NCBI RefSeq assembly: GCF_030296895.1
Contig: NZ_AP028022.1
Coordinates: forward strand, 1,488,001 to 1,552,000
DNA from: Helicobacter felistomachi
Lineage (GTDB): Bacteria; Campylobacterota; Campylobacteria; Campylobacterales; Helicobacteraceae
Length of the DNA: 64,000 bases
Direction: 5' to 3'
Shown: positions 8,880 through 18,531 of the stretch, piece after piece
Numbering within the stretch: the first letter of the stretch is position 1
Layout of the letters: each line of letters opens with the position of its first letter
The notes under the pieces: generated by a model
The model's input: the letters and a program-made list of their open reading frames with translations, nothing else
Databases searched by the model: none
Told to the model about the DNA's origin: nothing
Translations under genes and position numbers: made by a program

Positions 8880-9374
8880 TTAAAAAGAGAGTCTGCGTTT
8901 TGCTCTAGGGTTGGGCTTTTTAAGATAAAGGCGCAAATAGGACTTGGTAACCTCCAACTTCGCCTCGCTCAACTTGCTTTGGTAGTGCAGGGCTTTTTGT
9001 GTGTCTTGATCCACGCCATCGCCCATCTCATATGCCGCAATGAGTTTCGTCAAGGCGTGGATGTAAATCCACTGCGTCTTCACCCCCACCTGCACCACGC
9101 CTTGATAGCAAGACAAGGCTTTTTGCATGTCCTTAGCCACGCCCTGTCCCTTTTCATACATTTGGGCTAGGCGGTGGAACACCTGTCCGTTGCGGCAATG
9201 CCCGAGCACAATTTGTTTATACAAGCTAAACGCCCTCAAGTAGTCTTGCACACTGTGGGGGCAAAAGCGCACGCTCGCAAGCCCCACTGCCTGCCTTTTG
9301 CCACATCCATTGTAGGCGTTAAACAACTCCAACAAGGCGGCATCACTCAAATTCAAACCCAATTCAGCGGACAT
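8880..9374 (-). CDS. Sel1-repeat protein, paralogue of the neighbour
   Basis: 164 residues. Sel1-like repeats are visible as RLAQMYEKGQGVAKDMQKALSCY and KLIAAYEMGDGVDQDTQKALHY. The N-terminal LSDAALLELFNAYNG and SVQDYLRAF segments match the smaller protein 16 bases downstream, showing a tandem duplication with divergence. There is no export signal. The C-terminus is basic (KKPNPRAKRRLSF). AGGAGTT precedes ATG 9374. The two genes lie between a gene remnant and rpoN and are probably accessory. Confidence 0.72.
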   Translation of the reverse strand: MSAELGLNLSDAALLELFNAYNGCGKRQAVGLASVRFCPHSVQDYLRAFSLYKQIVLGHCRNGQVFHRLAQMYEKGQGVAKDMQKALSCYQGVVQVGVKTQWIYIHALTKLIAAYEMGDGVDQDTQKALHYQSKLSEAKLEVTKSYLRLYLKKPNPRAKRRLSF

Positions 9375-9407
9375 GCAACTCCTTTTGCAGGTGGTGATTC
9401 TAGCATG

Positions 9408-10666
9408 CTATGTTAAATCCAACGCCATGCCATAGAGTTTTTTGCGCTCTGTGGAGCTGGCGATGTTTAAGAGTTTGCGGTATTTGGTGATGGTGCGGCG
9501 CACCATTTTAAGCCCAAATTGCTTTTCCACGAGCTCCAAAATCTTTAAATCGCTCATGGGGTGCTGTTTGTCCTCCTTGCTGATGAGCTCTAGCAAGAAC
9601 TCTTTAATGGCGGCGTTGGACACATCGCCCTCTAAAGCGGTGGTAAAAAAGCTTTTGATCGCAAACACTCCCCGATTGCATGCTAGATACTTGTTAGAGA
9701 TCGCTCGTGAAATGGTGCTAGCTGCATAGCCAAACTCTTCGGCAAGGTCCACTAAACGCATGGGTTTAATCGCCCCGCCCTTGAAAAAATCGTACTGGTA
9801 CTCCACGAGCATTAACCCGATTTTTTGGATAGTCTGATGGCGCATTTGCAGGGCATCCACCAAGTCCCTAGCTTCTCTTAATTTCTCCTTTAAATACCCA
9901 TTGTCTGCAACGATCTTGTCTTGCTCCAGCACGACTTTCGGGTAATAGCCCTCATTGAGCTGCACGCTAATGTCCCCATCCTCTTCAAACACCAAAATAT
10001 CCGGGATGATGGGGGGCAGACTCTCGGCAAAATCTAAGGCGGGGGGTTTTTAAAGGAGGTGATGACTTGCATGGCTTTGGAGTATAGGGGGTTGTGGCGG
10101 TGTTTTTGGTGCTGCTCTAAATCTTTGAGAATTTTGGCGCACAGCTCATAGGTGGGTGTGTCTAGTTCTTCGTGCTGGGCTAGCTGAAAAGTAAAACTCT
10201 CCAAGAGATCGCGCGCTCCCACACCCGGGGGGTCTAAATAAGCAAAGCGTTGGCGCACTTTTTCATAATCGCTAGCTTCCACTCCCAAGTCTAAAGCTTG
10301 CGTTTGTGTGTCGCCTTCAAAATACCCCTCCGGACTTAAATTATCTATAATGTCGGCGGCGATTTTAAGAGAGATTTCTGTGGGGAATAGAGGGGGTAAG
10401 AGTTGCTCGCTTAAAGTTTGGTGCAAGGTTTTGGGACGCACACTTAGGCGTTCGATCTGATCGCCTAGAGCGTTTTTGGGCGGTTTATAAAATTTTTGGG
10501 AGCTAAAGTCTGTGCGCATGCCACTTTGCACCCGCACAAAGGGGTTATCTTTGGCGCAATTTAACAAGGTTTCTTCAATCTCCAAAGGGTCGCTTTGTAA
10601 AATAGGCAGCCAACTTTTCAAGGTCGCCGAGAGTTTGTTTTTGAGATTGGGGCGGGCACGCAGCAT
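9408..10666 (-). CDS. rpoN: RNA polymerase sigma-54 factor RpoN, split by a one-base deletion
   Basis: Sigma-54 drives middle flagellar genes in Helicobacter. The upstream part (10666-10034) holds the core-binding domain, including EGYFEG and [12 protein letters not shown]. The downstream part (9995-9408) carries the helix-turn-helix region ([20 protein letters not shown]) and the RpoN box region, here [13 protein letters not shown] in place of the enterobacterial ARRTVAKYRE. The join falls in a six-C run on the coding strand (plus 10041-10046). One more C gives [18 protein letters not shown], a normal sigma-54 sequence, and a 419-residue protein close to the H. pylori length. The deletion is probably a sequence error, or the strain lacks functional RpoN. 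Gene order rpoN-lptB-tsaE-dnaX is as in H. pylori HP0714-0717. Confidence 0.88.
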
Positions 10667-10667
10667 T

Positions 10668-11390
10668 TTAAGCCTTAAAATTCTCCCCTAAGTAATATTT
10701 ACGCACCAAAGGGTTGTCGTAAATTTGCGCCGCACTCCCGCTAGCGAGCAAAGTCCCGCTTTTAATCACATACGCCCTGTGGCACACACTCAAAGTTTCG
10801 CGCACATTGTGGTCGGTGATCAGCACCCCGATATTCATCTCCACCAAATGCTCTATGATTTTTTGTATGTCTAAAACGGCGATGGGATCGACTCCGGCAA
10901 AGGGCTCGTCTAGCAAAATGAATTTGGGGTTTTTCACCAACGCCCTCGCAATCTCCACCCTTCTGCGCTCCCCTCCGCTTAAAGACATGCCCTTGCGCTC
11001 TCTAATGGCTTGGATATTAAAGGCGTTTAACATCTCTTCAATGCGCTCTAACGCTTCCTTATTGCTCTTAAAAGTCGTTTGGGCGGCGAGCATTAAATTG
11101 TCCTGCACGCTCAAATCCTTAAAAATGCTCGACTCTTGGGGCAGATAGCCAATCCCCATGTTGGAGCGTTGGTGCAAAGGGTAGCTAGACAAATCAATAT
11201 CGTTTAAATACACCCTGCCCCCACTGGGTTGCAAGAGCCCACAAATCATATAAAAGGTCGTGGTTTTGCCTGCCCCATTAGGCCCAAGCAAGCCCACCAC
11301 CTGCCCACTCTCCACCTCTAGCGATACATCGTGTACGATTTTTGTCTTTTTGATTTGTTTGCTGAGGTTTTCGGCTTTGAGTTTATCCAT
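10668..11390 (-). CDS. lptB: LPS export ABC transporter ATP-binding protein
   Basis: 240-residue ABC ATPase. Walker [14 protein letters not shown]-loop YLPQESSIF, signature LSGGERRR, Walker [13 protein letters not shown] and switch TDHNVRE are all present. These match LptB, which powers extraction of lipopolysaccharide from the inner membrane with LptFG and LptC. ATG 11390 (MDKLKAENL) is preferred over the upstream ATG 11429 because it matches the family's N-terminus and gives the usual length. It overlaps tsaE by eight bases and is followed after one base by rpoN, a linkage common in Proteobacteria. Confidence 0.9.
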   Translation of the reverse strand: MDKLKAENLSKQIKKTKIVHDVSLEVESGQVVGLLGPNGAGKTTTFYMICGLLQPSGGRVYLNDIDLSSYPLHQRSNMGIGYLPQESSIFKDLSVQDNLMLAAQTTFKSNKEALERIEEMLNAFNIQAIRERKGMSLSGGERRRVEIARALVKNPKFILLDEPFAGVDPIAVLDIQKIIEHLVEMNIGVLITDHNVRETLSVCHRAYVIKSGTLLASGSAAQIYDNPLVRKYYLGENFKA

Positions 11391-11802
11391 GTTGCAGCCG
11401 ATAATGGCAAGTTTCATGACCCCGCTCAAGGCTCAAGACTAGAGGGCTGAAGCCACAGGATTTAAGCCATGAGAGCAAATGACAATCCCCCCACTCGATG
11501 AAGTGCACCCCCGGTCGCTCTAAGTTCTCCAACACCCCTAAAGCGTGCAGCTCTTCAAAGCCCTTTAGGTAAAAATCATAGTGGTAAATACAAATCTTGG
11601 GGGTCTTGTAAATATGTAGCAGGCTAAAAGTGGGCGAAGTGGCGGGGGGGGCGTTTAACTCTTGGCAAAAGTGTTGCACGAAAGTGGTTTTCCCGCTGCC
11701 TAAATCCCCTTGCAAGAAAATCAGACTATGCGTGCTTAAATGCGCTTGCACGGCTTGCACCACTTGGGGGATTTGGGCGAGGGTGGCATGCATGTCTAGC
11801 AT
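11383..11802 (-). CDS. tsaE: tRNA threonylcarbamoyladenosine biosynthesis ATPase TsaE
   Basis: About 139 residues. P-loop [19 protein letters not shown], then [10 protein letters not shown] and YHYDFYLKG, and the conserved FIEWGD motif near residue 110, all diagnostic of TsaE (YjeE), which assists TsaBD in making t6A37 of ANN-decoding tRNAs. Start ATG 11802 (MLDMHATL) falls just behind the dnaX stop; the in-frame codons upstream lie inside dnaX. It is one gene of a tight minus-strand operon. Confidence 0.9.
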   Translation of the reverse strand: MLDMHATLAQIPQVVQAVQAHLSTHSLIFLQGDLGSGKTTFVQHFCQELNAPPATSPTFSLLHIYKTPKICIYHYDFYLKGFEELHALGVLENLERPGVHFIEWGDCHLLSWLKSCGFSPLVLSLERGHETCHYRLQHG

Positions 11803-11803
11803 T

Positions 11804-13261
11804 TTAGCAATCCTCCACCTTGCCATCGGTCGTACCGAGCTTGTCTTGCATGGCCCGCATTAAGGACGGGTTGTTTTCTTTAAACTGCTCTAAGGGCCTG
11901 GGCTTTGATTTATCGGTTTCTATGCGGGCATGCGCTCCAAAGACTTCTTTTAAACATGGCACAATCAAGGCCTTATAATGTTGGCGCAAAAGCACATTTG
12001 CGCTCTCATCAGCACTAGAGTGTAGCAATAAAACCCCATTGTCAAAAGACTGAAACGCCAAAACCTTCCTAAACACCCTGCCTAGTTCGGCATTAGCACT
12101 TTCAATCTTGGCAATGAATTGCTGGAATAATTCTTTTGGTTGGACTTGGGAGTCTAGGGCGGCTTGTTGTGGCTGTGGCGTGGGGGCTTGATGGGGGGGC
12201 TGTGTGGCTTGGGGTGCAGCTTGCGTGGCGGGGGTGGGTTTAGATGTGGTGCTTTGGACGGACTGCTGCAAATGCGCTTGCATTTTAAGTGTGCTTAAAG
12301 CGAGCACAAAGTCTCCATCTGCCCCATAGTTCAACAAGGGTTGCGCCTGTGCGATGGCGTTCATGAAAGGCTCAAGCACGCTTATGGGCAGCTTTTGGCT
12401 AAACATGGCATCCCTTAAAAAGCGCGCCATTTCTTCTAGCACCATAGCGGTATCGTACTCGGTTAGGGTGTGTAAAAAGTTTTCCACGCTTGCGCCAGCC
12501 ACTAGGGCGTTAAAAAACTCTTCTAAAACTCTGCTATCTACAAGCCCTAACATTTGGCTTGTGGCTAGGGCACTCACGCTCTGATCGCCATAGCTGATGG
12601 CTTGCTCGGCTAAGGTCAAGGTGTCGCGTAAACTCCCCCCTCCACTTCTAGCCAGCATTTCTAAGGCGGGCTCTTCAAAACTGACACCTTCTTTTTCAAA
12701 GATAAACTTTAAATGCGCCACAACCGCCTTAGGCGGGATTTTTTTAAAGTGGAACTGTTGCGTGCGGCTTAGGATTGTGGCCGGGAGTTTAAAGGGGTCT
12801 GTGGTGGCTAAAATGAATTTGACATGGGCGGGGGGTTCTTCTAAAGTTTTTAACAAGGCGTTAAAGGCTTCCTTCGTCAGCATATGGACTTCGTCGATGA
12901 TGAAAATTTTAAACCTCCCCAAAGAAGGCTTGTACTTGCTCTGTTCGATGATTCCGCGCACATCTTCAATCCGCCGATTAGACGCGCCGTCCATTTCGAT
13001 GGTGTCTAAATGCGATCCTTGCAAACTCTCTACACATGAAGGGCAGGCATCGCAGGGCGCGCTTGTAATGCCTTTTTCACACTGCAGTGCCCTTGCAAAA
13101 ATGCGCGCACTGCTCGTTTTGCCGCTGCCCCTAAGCCCGCTAAACAAATAGGCGTGCGCTAAACGGCCACTCTCTAGAGCAAGGCTCAAGGTTTTGGCGA
13201 CACTCTCTTGCCCCACCAACTCGTTAAAGTGTTTGGGACGGTATTTCAGCGCAAGACTCAA
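11804..13261 (-). CDS. dnaX: DNA polymerase III gamma/tau subunit
   Basis: 485 residues. AAA+ clamp-loader ATPase: N-terminal ALKYRPKHFNELVGQE, Walker A FSGLRGSGKTSSARIFA, a zinc motif of four cysteines (C...CDACPSC), Walker B FIIDEVHML and sensor LATTDPFKLP. After about residue 335 there is a Pro/Gln/Ala-rich linker and a tau-like C-terminal domain. It starts with TTG (TTGAGTCTTGCG) after AAAGGA. It is the first gene of the operon that continues into tsaE, lptB and rpoN. Confidence 0.93.
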   Translation of the reverse strand: MSLALKYRPKHFNELVGQESVAKTLSLALESGRLAHAYLFSGLRGSGKTSSARIFARALQCEKGITSAPCDACPSCVESLQGSHLDTIEMDGASNRRIEDVRGIIEQSKYKPSLGRFKIFIIDEVHMLTKEAFNALLKTLEEPPAHVKFILATTDPFKLPATILSRTQQFHFKKIPPKAVVAHLKFIFEKEGVSFEEPALEMLARSGGGSLRDTLTLAEQAISYGDQSVSALATSQMLGLVDSRVLEEFFNALVAGASVENFLHTLTEYDTAMVLEEMARFLRDAMFSQKLPISVLEPFMNAIAQAQPLLNYGADGDFVLALSTLKMQAHLQQSVQSTTSKPTPATQAAPQATQPPHQAPTPQPQQAALDSQVQPKELFQQFIAKIESANAELGRVFRKVLAFQSFDNGVLLLHSSADESANVLLRQHYKALIVPCLKEVFGAHARIETDKSKPRPLEQFKENNPSLMRAMQDKLGTTDGKVEDC

Positions 13262-13325
13262 AGGGCATCCTTTAAAGTGAATGCAACATTATAGCCTAAT
13301 TTGCATGAGGGCTTGGCTCAAGTAA

Positions 13326-13337
13326 TCCATGCTAGAA
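13326..13337 (+). promoter_or_regulatory. Probable sigma-80 -10 box of ggt
   Basis: TAGAAT within GCTAGAATGC lies about 35 bases upstream of the ggt start and fits the Helicobacter -10 consensus. No good -35 is seen, which is normal for this genus. Confidence 0.45.
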
Positions 13338-13369
13338 TGCAAGATTTATTTTAATTTTTGGAGGCAAAT

Positions 13370-15043
13370 GTGCATGTATTGATGCGTTTATGCGCAATGG
13401 TTGTTGTCAATGTGAGTTTGGTTTTTGGAGCATCCTACCCGCCCATTAAGGGCCGGGCATTGGCTCTCTCTAGCCATGCTTTGGCCGACAAAGTAGCGCA
13501 GAAAGTGTTAGATGAGGGAGGCAACGCCATCGATGCAGCGGTGGCTATTGGTTATGCTTTAGCTGTAGTGCATCCGTCTTCGGGCAATTTGGGCGGGGGC
13601 GGGTTTGCCGTGGTGCATTTAGCCAATGGGGAGAATGTTACCCTAGACTTTAGGGAAAAGGCCCCCCTAAAGGCCACGAAAAACATGTATTTGGATAAAA
13701 AGGGCAAAGTCATCCCTAATTTGAGTACAGACGGCTACTTGGCCGCCGGGGTGCCCGGCACCGTGGCCGGTCTTAGCGCACTCTTAGACAAATACGGTAC
13801 ACGCAAACTTGCAACTTTAATCCAACCTGCCATCGATTTAGCCCAACACGGCTTTAGACTCACCCAAAGACAAGGCGAAACGATGTTGGATGCCAAACCC
13901 CGCTTTGCCAAATATGCAAGCAGTCGCAAATACTTTTTAAGAAGGGGCATGGTGGCTTATCAAGAAGGGGATTTGTTTGTGCAAAAAGACCTAGCCAAAA
14001 CCTTAACTCTCATCAAAAACCAAGGCCCTAGTGCCTTTTATAAGGGCAAAATCGCGGATTTGATCGTGGAAGACATGCGCAAAAATGGGGGGATCATCAC
14101 CAAGAAAGACTTAGCCAGCTATAATGTCGTTTGGCGTAAACCTGTGGTCGGCACTTACAGGGGCTATAAAATCATCTCAATGGGGCCACCCAGCTCAGGT
14201 GGGGCGCATGTGATCGAGATTTTAAACACCATGGAAAATGCCAATATCCACAATTTGGGCTTTGGCTCTAGCAAAACCATCCACATCATGGCCGAGGCGA
14301 TGCGCCAAGCTTATGCTGACCGCTCCGTGTATATGGGCGATCCAGACTTCATCACCATCCCCCTAGAAAAACTCACCAGCAAGGCCTACGCCAAAGAGAT
14401 TTACGCACATATCCAGCCCGACAAAGCCACCCCAAGCAGCCAAATCAACCCCGGGTTAGGGCAGTTGCACGAGGGCAAGAACACCACGCACTATTCTGTT
14501 GCCGATAAATGGGGCAATGCTGTGAGCATCACCTACACCATCAACAACTACTACGGCAGCGCGGCTGCTGTCAATGGAGCGGGCTTTTTGCTCAACGATG
14601 AAATGGACGACTTCTCCATAAAACCGGGCACACCCAACCTTTACGGGCTTGTGGGCGGGGAAGCCAACGCCATTGAACCCAACAAGCGCCCCTTAAGCTC
14701 CATGTCGCCCACCATCGTGCTTAAAAACAATAAGGTCTTTATGGTGGTGGGCAGCCCCGGGGGGGCGCGCATCATCACCACGGTGCTAGAAGTCATCAGC
14801 AATGTGATCGACCACAAAATGGACATTGCGCAGGCTGTGAGCGCGCCACGCTTTCACATGCAATGGCTGCCCGATGAAATCCGCACAGAACCTTTTGGCA
14901 TGGTAAAAGACGTGCAAGAGAACCTAGAAAAAATGGGCTATCACATTGTGGTCAAACCCGTGATGGGCGATGTCAATGCAATCGTCATCAACCCCAAAAG
15001 CCATATGATGTATGGCGCACACGACCCCCGCAAGGAATTCTAA
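13370..15043 (+). CDS. ggt: Gamma-glutamyltranspeptidase, periplasmic virulence-associated enzyme
   Basis: Cleaves glutathione and glutamine at the gamma-glutamyl bond; in gastric helicobacters it damages epithelium and suppresses T cells. The protein has a signal peptide (MVVVNVSLVFGAS), the large subunit, and the autoprocessing site KNTTHYSV, where the Thr becomes the catalytic nucleophile of the small subunit. Further hallmarks: NLGGGGF, GNAVSITYTIN, PLSSMSPTIV and VVGSPGGARI. GTG 13370 is chosen because GGAGG lies five bases ahead; ATG 13382 would shorten the leader. Full length, so a functional enzyme is expected. It abuts speE. Confidence 0.95.
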   Translation: MHVLMRLCAMVVVNVSLVFGASYPPIKGRALALSSHALADKVAQKVLDEGGNAIDAAVAIGYALAVVHPSSGNLGGGGFAVVHLANGENVTLDFREKAPLKATKNMYLDKKGKVIPNLSTDGYLAAGVPGTVAGLSALLDKYGTRKLATLIQPAIDLAQHGFRLTQRQGETMLDAKPRFAKYASSRKYFLRRGMVAYQEGDLFVQKDLAKTLTLIKNQGPSAFYKGKIADLIVEDMRKNGGIITKKDLASYNVVWRKPVVGTYRGYKIISMGPPSSGGAHVIEILNTMENANIHNLGFGSSKTIHIMAEAMRQAYADRSVYMGDPDFITIPLEKLTSKAYAKEIYAHIQPDKATPSSQINPGLGQLHEGKNTTHYSVADKWGNAVSITYTINNYYGSAAAVNGAGFLLNDEMDDFSIKPGTPNLYGLVGGEANAIEPNKRPLSSMSPTIVLKNNKVFMVVGSPGGARIITTVLEVISNVIDHKMDIAQAVSAPRFHMQWLPDEIRTEPFGMVKDVQENLEKMGYHIVVKPVMGDVNAIVINPKSHMMYGAHDPRKEF

Positions 15044-15795
15044 TGTTTGGTTTTCAGTTGATAAAAACTCTAGAGGGCGTGGCGTGTGGCGTTACGCTTT
15101 ACAGTTCAAAAATGGGGCAAATCGCCCAAATCACGGGGCAACAAGGGGGCCTACTCTTGCAAGACTTCCCCCATTTAGAGGCCGAGCTTTTAGCCCACAT
15201 CGCCGCTTGCACGCACCCTAAGCCACAAGAGGCGTTGATCTTAGGGGGTTTTAACACAGAAATCGCCTTTGAACTGTTACGCCATGAAAACCTAAAAGTG
15301 GATTTCGTGCAAGAAGAGGGGGCTTTGCTGGAGGGTTTAAAAGACTTCTTGCCCCACTTATCCGTTTTACAAACCCACCCACACTTTAAGCAATACCCCA
15401 AAATCCTAGATTTAGAGGTGAAAAAATATGATTTGATTTTCTCTTTAAACACGCCAAACGCCCACCAAATTGATGGCCTGCAGCGCATGCTAGGGACTGA
15501 GGGGATTTTAATTGCCACCACCCCCAGTCCGCTTTTAGAGCCACAAGCCTTTAAACAAAGCGTGCAAGAGCTTGCCCCCCATTTTAGCGTGCTGATGCCC
15601 TTTTCTAGCCCCTATGCCCCCCTTAGCATGCACTATCTCTTTGCGTCTAAAGCAGCCCACCCCTTAGCAGATTTAATCTTGCAAAGGGTGGATATGCTCG
15701 AGGGTTTACGCCACTACAACGAGGAAATCCACACCGCTGCTTTCGCTCAGCCCCAACGCTTACACCAAGACCATTTAGGGCTGTTTAAAAATTGA
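15043..15795 (+). CDS. speE: Spermidine synthase family protein
   Basis: 250 residues, similar in length and layout to H. pylori SpeE (HP0832): an N-terminal beta domain (QLIKTLEGVACGVTLYSSKMGQ) and a Rossmann methyltransferase-like core with EALILGGFNTEIAFELLRH and KYDLIFSLNTPN. The usual GGGDG motif of spermidine synthases is replaced by LGGFN, so aminopropyltransferase activity and substrate may differ. The gene starts right after the ggt stop and ends overlapping coaE (TTGA). Confidence 0.8.
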   Translation: MFGFQLIKTLEGVACGVTLYSSKMGQIAQITGQQGGLLLQDFPHLEAELLAHIAACTHPKPQEALILGGFNTEIAFELLRHENLKVDFVQEEGALLEGLKDFLPHLSVLQTHPHFKQYPKILDLEVKKYDLIFSLNTPNAHQIDGLQRMLGTEGILIATTPSPLLEPQAFKQSVQELAPHFSVLMPFSSPYAPLSMHYLFASKAAHPLADLILQRVDMLEGLRHYNEEIHTAAFAQPQRLHQDHLGLFKN

Positions 15796-16379
15796 GCCTA
15801 AAAAACGCTTTTGTGCTCACCGGGGGGATTGGCACGGGCAAGAGCACGGCAGCCAACCTACTTAAGCTGCATGGCTACTCTATTTTAGATGCCGATAAGA
15901 GCGCACACGCCTTATTAGAAAAACACGCGGCAGAGTTGATTAAAATCTTTGGTGAGGGCATTAGCCAAAACGGGCAAATTGTACGTAAAAAACTAGGGAC
16001 ACTTGTCTTTGGCGACCCGGCTAAAAGGGCAACCCTTGAGGCGTTTTTACACCCTAAAATCCGCCTAGATTTATTGCAACAAGCCCACGCCCTTGAAACC
16101 GCTAAGAAACCCTATTTTTTAGACATTCCGCTGTATTTTGAGATCGAGGGGCAAAAGAGTTATGGCATTGCGCAAATCATCTTAGTCTATGCTCCAAGAG
16201 AGGTGCAGATACAAAGAGTCGCTCAAAGGGATAACTTGAGCCAAGCACAAATCCTAGCACGCCTAAACGCCCAAATAGACATTGAGCTTAAGCGCACCCT
16301 AAGCCCCTATATCTTAGACAACTCCAAGGATTTAAAACACCTGCAAACACAGGTAGAAGCCTTTTTAAACAGCCTATGA
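15792..16379 (+). CDS. coaE: Dephospho-CoA kinase
   Basis: 195 residues. Last step of CoA synthesis, phosphorylating the 3'-hydroxyl of dephospho-CoA. P-loop LTGGIGTGKSTAANLL at the N-terminus, then YSILDADKSAHALL, LEAFLHPKIR and the lid region QIQRVAQRDNLS. Start is TTG 15792 overlapping the speE stop. The last four bases overlap the ATG of the next, decayed, methyltransferase gene. The speE-coaE linkage matches H. pylori HP0832-HP0831. Confidence 0.92.
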   Translation: MSLKNAFVLTGGIGTGKSTAANLLKLHGYSILDADKSAHALLEKHAAELIKIFGEGISQNGQIVRKKLGTLVFGDPAKRATLEAFLHPKIRLDLLQQAHALETAKKPYFLDIPLYFEIEGQKSYGIAQIILVYAPREVQIQRVAQRDNLSQAQILARLNAQIDIELKRTLSPYILDNSKDLKHLQTQVEAFLNSL

Positions 16380-17132
16380 GCCTTTATTTCACCCATAACA
16401 ACATCTCTTTACACCACGCCAGTGCCCTAGACCCTATGGCTTTAGAAAAAGAGAGTCTCGATTGCACCATCACCTCCCCGCCCTACAATGTCGGCATTGC
16501 CTACAACGCCAATGAGGATGGCCAAAGTTATTTGGAATATTTGGACTTCAGCACTACATAGCTACAAAACGCCTATTTGTGGGCTAAGGATAGTGGGAGG
16601 CTGTGCTTGAATATCCCCCTAGATAAAAACAAGGGCGGGCGACAGAGCGTGGGGGCGGATTTGATCACTTTGGCTAAAAAAGTGGGCTGACTTTATCACA
16701 GCACCATTGTTTGGAATGAGGGCAATATTTCTAGACGCACGGCGTGGGGCAGCTGGCTTAGTGCCCCCGCCCCCTATGTCATCGCCCTAGTCGAGCTCAT
16801 CGTCATTTTGTATAAACGGACATGGCGCAAGGCACACAGGGGGAGAGCGACATTTCTAAAGAGGAATTTATGGCTTGGACCAATGGGATTTGGAGCTTTA
16901 ACGGGGAGTCTAAAAAGCGCATAGGACACCCCGCCCCTTCCCTAGAGAATTGCCCCGTCGTTGCCTCAAACTCTTTTCCTTTGTGGGCAACACCATTTGC
17001 GACCCCTTAGGGGGAGCGGGACAACCATGCCAAAGCCCACCTAATAAACGCGCCTTTGTGAGTTTAGAGCTAGATAAAACCTATTGTGCCCTAGCCAAAG
17101 AGCGGTTTTTAAGAGAAGTGAAAGGTGTTTAG
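16376..17132 (+). pseudogene. Decayed DNA methyltransferase (beta-class, TSPPY motif)
   Basis: The N-terminus carries the catalytic motif IV TSPPYNVGIAYN and downstream LNIPLDKNKGGRQSVGADL, STIVWNEGNISRRTAWGSW and KLFSFVGNTICDPLGG (motif I), clear signs of an N4-cytosine/N6-adenine DNA methyltransferase. The frame is interrupted by TAG at about 16558 and TGA at about 16688, both at places where tryptophan is expected (TGG to TAG, TGG to TGA), and by frameshifts near 16820 and 16950. These substitutions indicate genuine decay. It is the modification half of a dead type II system with the HNH gene that follows. Confidence 0.85.
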
Positions 17133-17630
17133 GGATTCGGATAGAGGGATTCGCTCATTGCACCAACAGGGCAAACTCATCAAAGTTTCTAAGGGCGTGT
17201 ATCGTCACGACCCTCAAATTTAGAGGATTTTAGCCCGGCTTTAAAAAAGCAAATCCTAAAACGAGGTGGCTATAAATGCGTGATCTGTGGAGCTGGAGAA
17301 AAAGAGGGGGTGGAGTTGCATGTCGATCACATCAAGCCCAAAGACTTAGGGGGCAAAGCCACTTTAGAAAACGGATAGACTCTCTGTGCTAAACACAATT
17401 TCTTAAAAAAGAATTTTAATCAGACCGAAACGGGTAAAAAGATGTTTCGATGCTTTTTAGAGAGCGCACAAGAGGCGGGAGAGCTGGAGCTAGTCGCCTT
17501 TTTGGGGGAAGTCTTAAGCATCTATGATCAGCACGGCATTAATGGACATGTCTTGTGGAAAAAAGCCAAATCAGGGCACAGAAACTACCATGTTTCACTT
17601 GGGCGGTGGCACAACTTTAATCTCGCTTAA
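17125..17630 (+). pseudogene. Decayed HNH restriction endonuclease
   Basis: A possible GTG 17125 opens a winged-helix-like N-terminus (GIRSLHQQGKLIKVSKGVYRH) that is thrown out of frame near 17217. The frame resumes with LKKQILKRGGYKCVICG, LHVDHIKPKDLGG and LCAKHN, the HNH zinc-finger nuclease core (C-x2-C, DH, H). A TAG at about 17377 sits where glutamine is usual (ENGQTLC), a C-to-T change. The remaining C-terminus to 17630 is open. Position directly behind the methyltransferase remnant identifies it as the former restriction partner. Confidence 0.8.
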
Positions 17631-17655
17631 ATTAAGCAAAATATCAGCTTTTTGC

Positions 17656-17668
17656 GCTAGAATAGCCG
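17656..17668 (+). promoter_or_regulatory. Probable rplM-rpsI promoter -10 region
   Basis: TAGAAT in GCGCTAGAATAGC about 25 bases before the rplM start matches the extended -10 of Helicobacter housekeeping promoters. Confidence 0.45.
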
Positions 17669-17687
17669 TTTCTTAAAAAGGAAATGT

Positions 17688-18116
17688 ATGAATACTACGC
17701 AATCAATGAAAGTTACAGACATCAAGCGCGATTGGGTCGTGCTGGATGCAAAAGATCAGGTTTTTGGGCGTTTGGTTACACGGGCAGCGACTTTGCTCAG
17801 GGGCAAACACCGCCCCTACTTCACCCCTAATGTGGATTGTGGGGATTTTGTGGTGGTTGTCAACGCCAGCCATGTGAAGTTTTCAAGCTTAAATAAGCTT
17901 AAAGATAAAGAATACTTCACCCACTCGGGCTATTTTGGCAGCACCAAGAGCAAAACCCTAGAAGAAATGCTAGAAAAAACTCCCGAAAAGCTCTTTTATC
18001 TCGCGGTGCGGGGCATGTTGCCTAAGACGAAGCTCGGGCGCGCGATGATTAAAAAGCTGAAAGTCTATAAAGATGAAAAACACCCCCACACAGCTCAAGT
18101 GGGCAAGAAGGATTAA
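17688..18116 (+). CDS. rplM: 50S ribosomal protein L13
   Basis: 142 residues with typical L13 sequences: WVVLDAKDQVFGRLVTRAATLLRGKH, NVDCGDFVVVVNA, YFTHSGYFG and AVRGMLPKTKLGRAMIKKLKVY. AAAAGGA precedes ATG 17688. It forms a two-gene operon with rpsI five bases downstream, the usual pairing. Confidence 0.97.
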   Translation: MNTTQSMKVTDIKRDWVVLDAKDQVFGRLVTRAATLLRGKHRPYFTPNVDCGDFVVVVNASHVKFSSLNKLKDKEYFTHSGYFGSTKSKTLEEMLEKTPEKLFYLAVRGMLPKTKLGRAMIKKLKVYKDEKHPHTAQVGKKD

Positions 18117-18120
18117 GTAG

Positions 18121-18510
18121 ATGACAAAAATTTACGCCACAGGCAAAAGAAAAAGTGCGATTGCCAAGGTTTGGCTCACGCATGGGGACGGGCAATTAGA
18201 CATCAATGGCATGGACTTAAACACGTGGCTAGGCGGGCATGAGTCCATTAAAATGAAAGTCATGCAACCCTTGGTGCTCACCAAACAAGAAGGCTTGGTG
18301 AGTGTGAAGGCGGTGGTCTTTGGGGGTGGTTACAGCGCACAAGCCGAAGCCCTAAGGCATGGCATTTCTAAAGCCTTGAATCTCTACGACAGTGCCTTTA
18401 GGGCGATTTTAAAACCCAAAGGGCTTTTAACCAGGGATTCTCGCGTGGTGGAGCGGAAAAAATATGGCAAACGCAAGGCGCGCCGCAGCCCACAATTCTC
18501 TAAACGTTAG
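18121..18510 (+). CDS. rpsI: 30S ribosomal protein S9
   Basis: 129 residues. [14 protein letters not shown] at the N-terminus, [19 protein letters not shown] in the middle and the C-terminal basic tail [18 protein letters not shown], which reaches the ribosomal P site, are all conserved. Second gene of the rplM operon. Confidence 0.97.
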   Translation: MTKIYATGKRKSAIAKVWLTHGDGQLDINGMDLNTWLGGHESIKMKVMQPLVLTKQEGLVSVKAVVFGGGYSAQAEALRHGISKALNLYDSAFRAILKPKGLLTRDSRVVERKKYGKRKARRSPQFSKR

Positions 18511-18531
18511 GGAGCGCACAAGGGGGGGCGT

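Noticed and set aside
12597-13151. 184-codon plus-strand frame opposite dnaX
   Set aside because: Antisense to the conserved AAA+ domain; composition is Lys/Ser-rich shadow coding.
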